Source of the DNA: Methanobacteriota archaeon
GTDB taxonomy: Archaea > JACRDV01
Assembly: GCA_024860865.1 (NCBI GenBank)
Contig: JACRDV010000146.1
Location: 1-5,031 of the forward strand
Direction of reading: 5' to 3'
Length of the DNA: 5,031 bases
In this document: piece by piece, positions 4,831 through 5,031 of the stretch
How positions within the stretch are numbered: the first letter of the stretch is position 1
Layout of the letters: every line of letters begins with the position of its first letter
Position numbers and translations under genes: made by a program
The notes under the pieces: model-generated
Told to the model about the DNA's origin: nothing
The model's input: only the letters and a program-made list of their open reading frames with translations
Databases searched by the model: none

Positions 4831-5031
4831 GCGCTTTGCCACCAGGCCTGTGGCTATATGCTACAAGGCAGGGCTGGACTTGAGTTTACGAGTCATTTGT
4901 GACCCAGCCCAAAAGCTGCCGCTCCTCCCGCAGTGAAAGTGCAAAGCGAGTTAGGGCAGGGTAAGGCTTTAGCCCTTTGGGCTCCTGTGGAGAAAAGAGG
5001 GCAGTTGATAGCCGAGTAAAGGCAGCGACCT
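4831..5031 (+). ncRNA. Candidate structured non-coding RNA, 5' part, cut by window end
   Basis: Composition changes sharply to G+C-rich and no coding frame is credible. CGCUUUGC (4832-4839) pairs perfectly with GCAAAGCG (4941-4948) and closes a domain with three hairpins: GCCUGUGGC (4846-4854) with GCUAC-A-AGGC (4860-4869, one bulged A); GGGCUGG (4871-4877) with CCAGCCC (4904-4910), with an inner GACUUG (4877-4882) / CGAGUC (4889-4894); and CUGC (4916-4919) with GCAG (4930-4933). Further on are AGCCC UUU GGGCU and CUCC UGU GGAG hairpins (about 4971-4992). Two pairs are G-U only on the + strand, and a TATA-like tract lies upstream. GGCAG recurs four times (4867, 4955, 5000, 5021). Standard SRP, RNase P, tRNA or rRNA motifs are not visible in the part shown; the missing 3' part may hold them. 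Confidence 0.55.

Noticed and set aside
4724-4936. 70-codon + frame from ATG 4724
   Set aside because: It runs into the G+C-rich structured RNA region, lacks a ribosome-binding site and has no recognisable protein features.
1-5031. CRISPR array, tRNA genes, insertion sequences
   Set aside because: No regularly spaced repeats, no T-arm plus anticodon arrangement and no transposase-like frame were found.

Overview
The window comes from an AT-rich archaeon. Archaeal-only or archaeal-type families dominate: the bacterial-like primase DnaG in its archaeal form, an archaemetzincin, a UPF0058 protein, a stand-alone UPF0292/COG1658 Toprim protein and an Ard1/RimI-type acetyltransferase. Initiation signals fit: GGAGG and GGTGAT ribosome-binding sites match the archaeal 16S 3' end, TATA-like boxes lie upstream, and T-tracts follow genes. 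The lineage cannot be fixed from the sequence; a Thermoproteota/Bathyarchaeia-like or euryarchaeal origin is only a guess.

Positions 1-1292 (+): the C-terminal end of an EamA/DMT transporter, then archaemetzincin amzA, then a rimI-like gene overlapping amzA by 16 nt, probably one transcript. Positions 1284-1595 (-): a UPF0058 gene that converges on rimI and overlaps it by 9 bp. Positions 1704-3517 (-): dnaG preceded by the small Toprim gene. DnaG is known in archaea as an exosome subunit and primase, and COG1658 is related to RNase M5, so this pair points to RNA processing or nucleic-acid metabolism.

Positions 3535-3847 hold no gene but are much richer in G+C than the surroundings and contain nested long-range complementarities, the mark of a structured RNA in an AT-rich archaeal genome. 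G-U pairs favour the + strand and a T7 tract follows its 3' end, while a TATA-like box on the other side could drive minus-strand transcription into the Toprim gene. I could not assign it to a known family.

Positions 3848-4830 are AT-rich and gene-poor. They hold one small minus-strand gene with a good ribosome-binding site, a probable gene relic on the + strand, and short repeats. From about 4831 to the window end a second G+C-rich, highly foldable segment begins, again best read on the + strand with a TATA-like box upstream; it is cut by the window edge. The two structured-RNA candidates are the main novelty.
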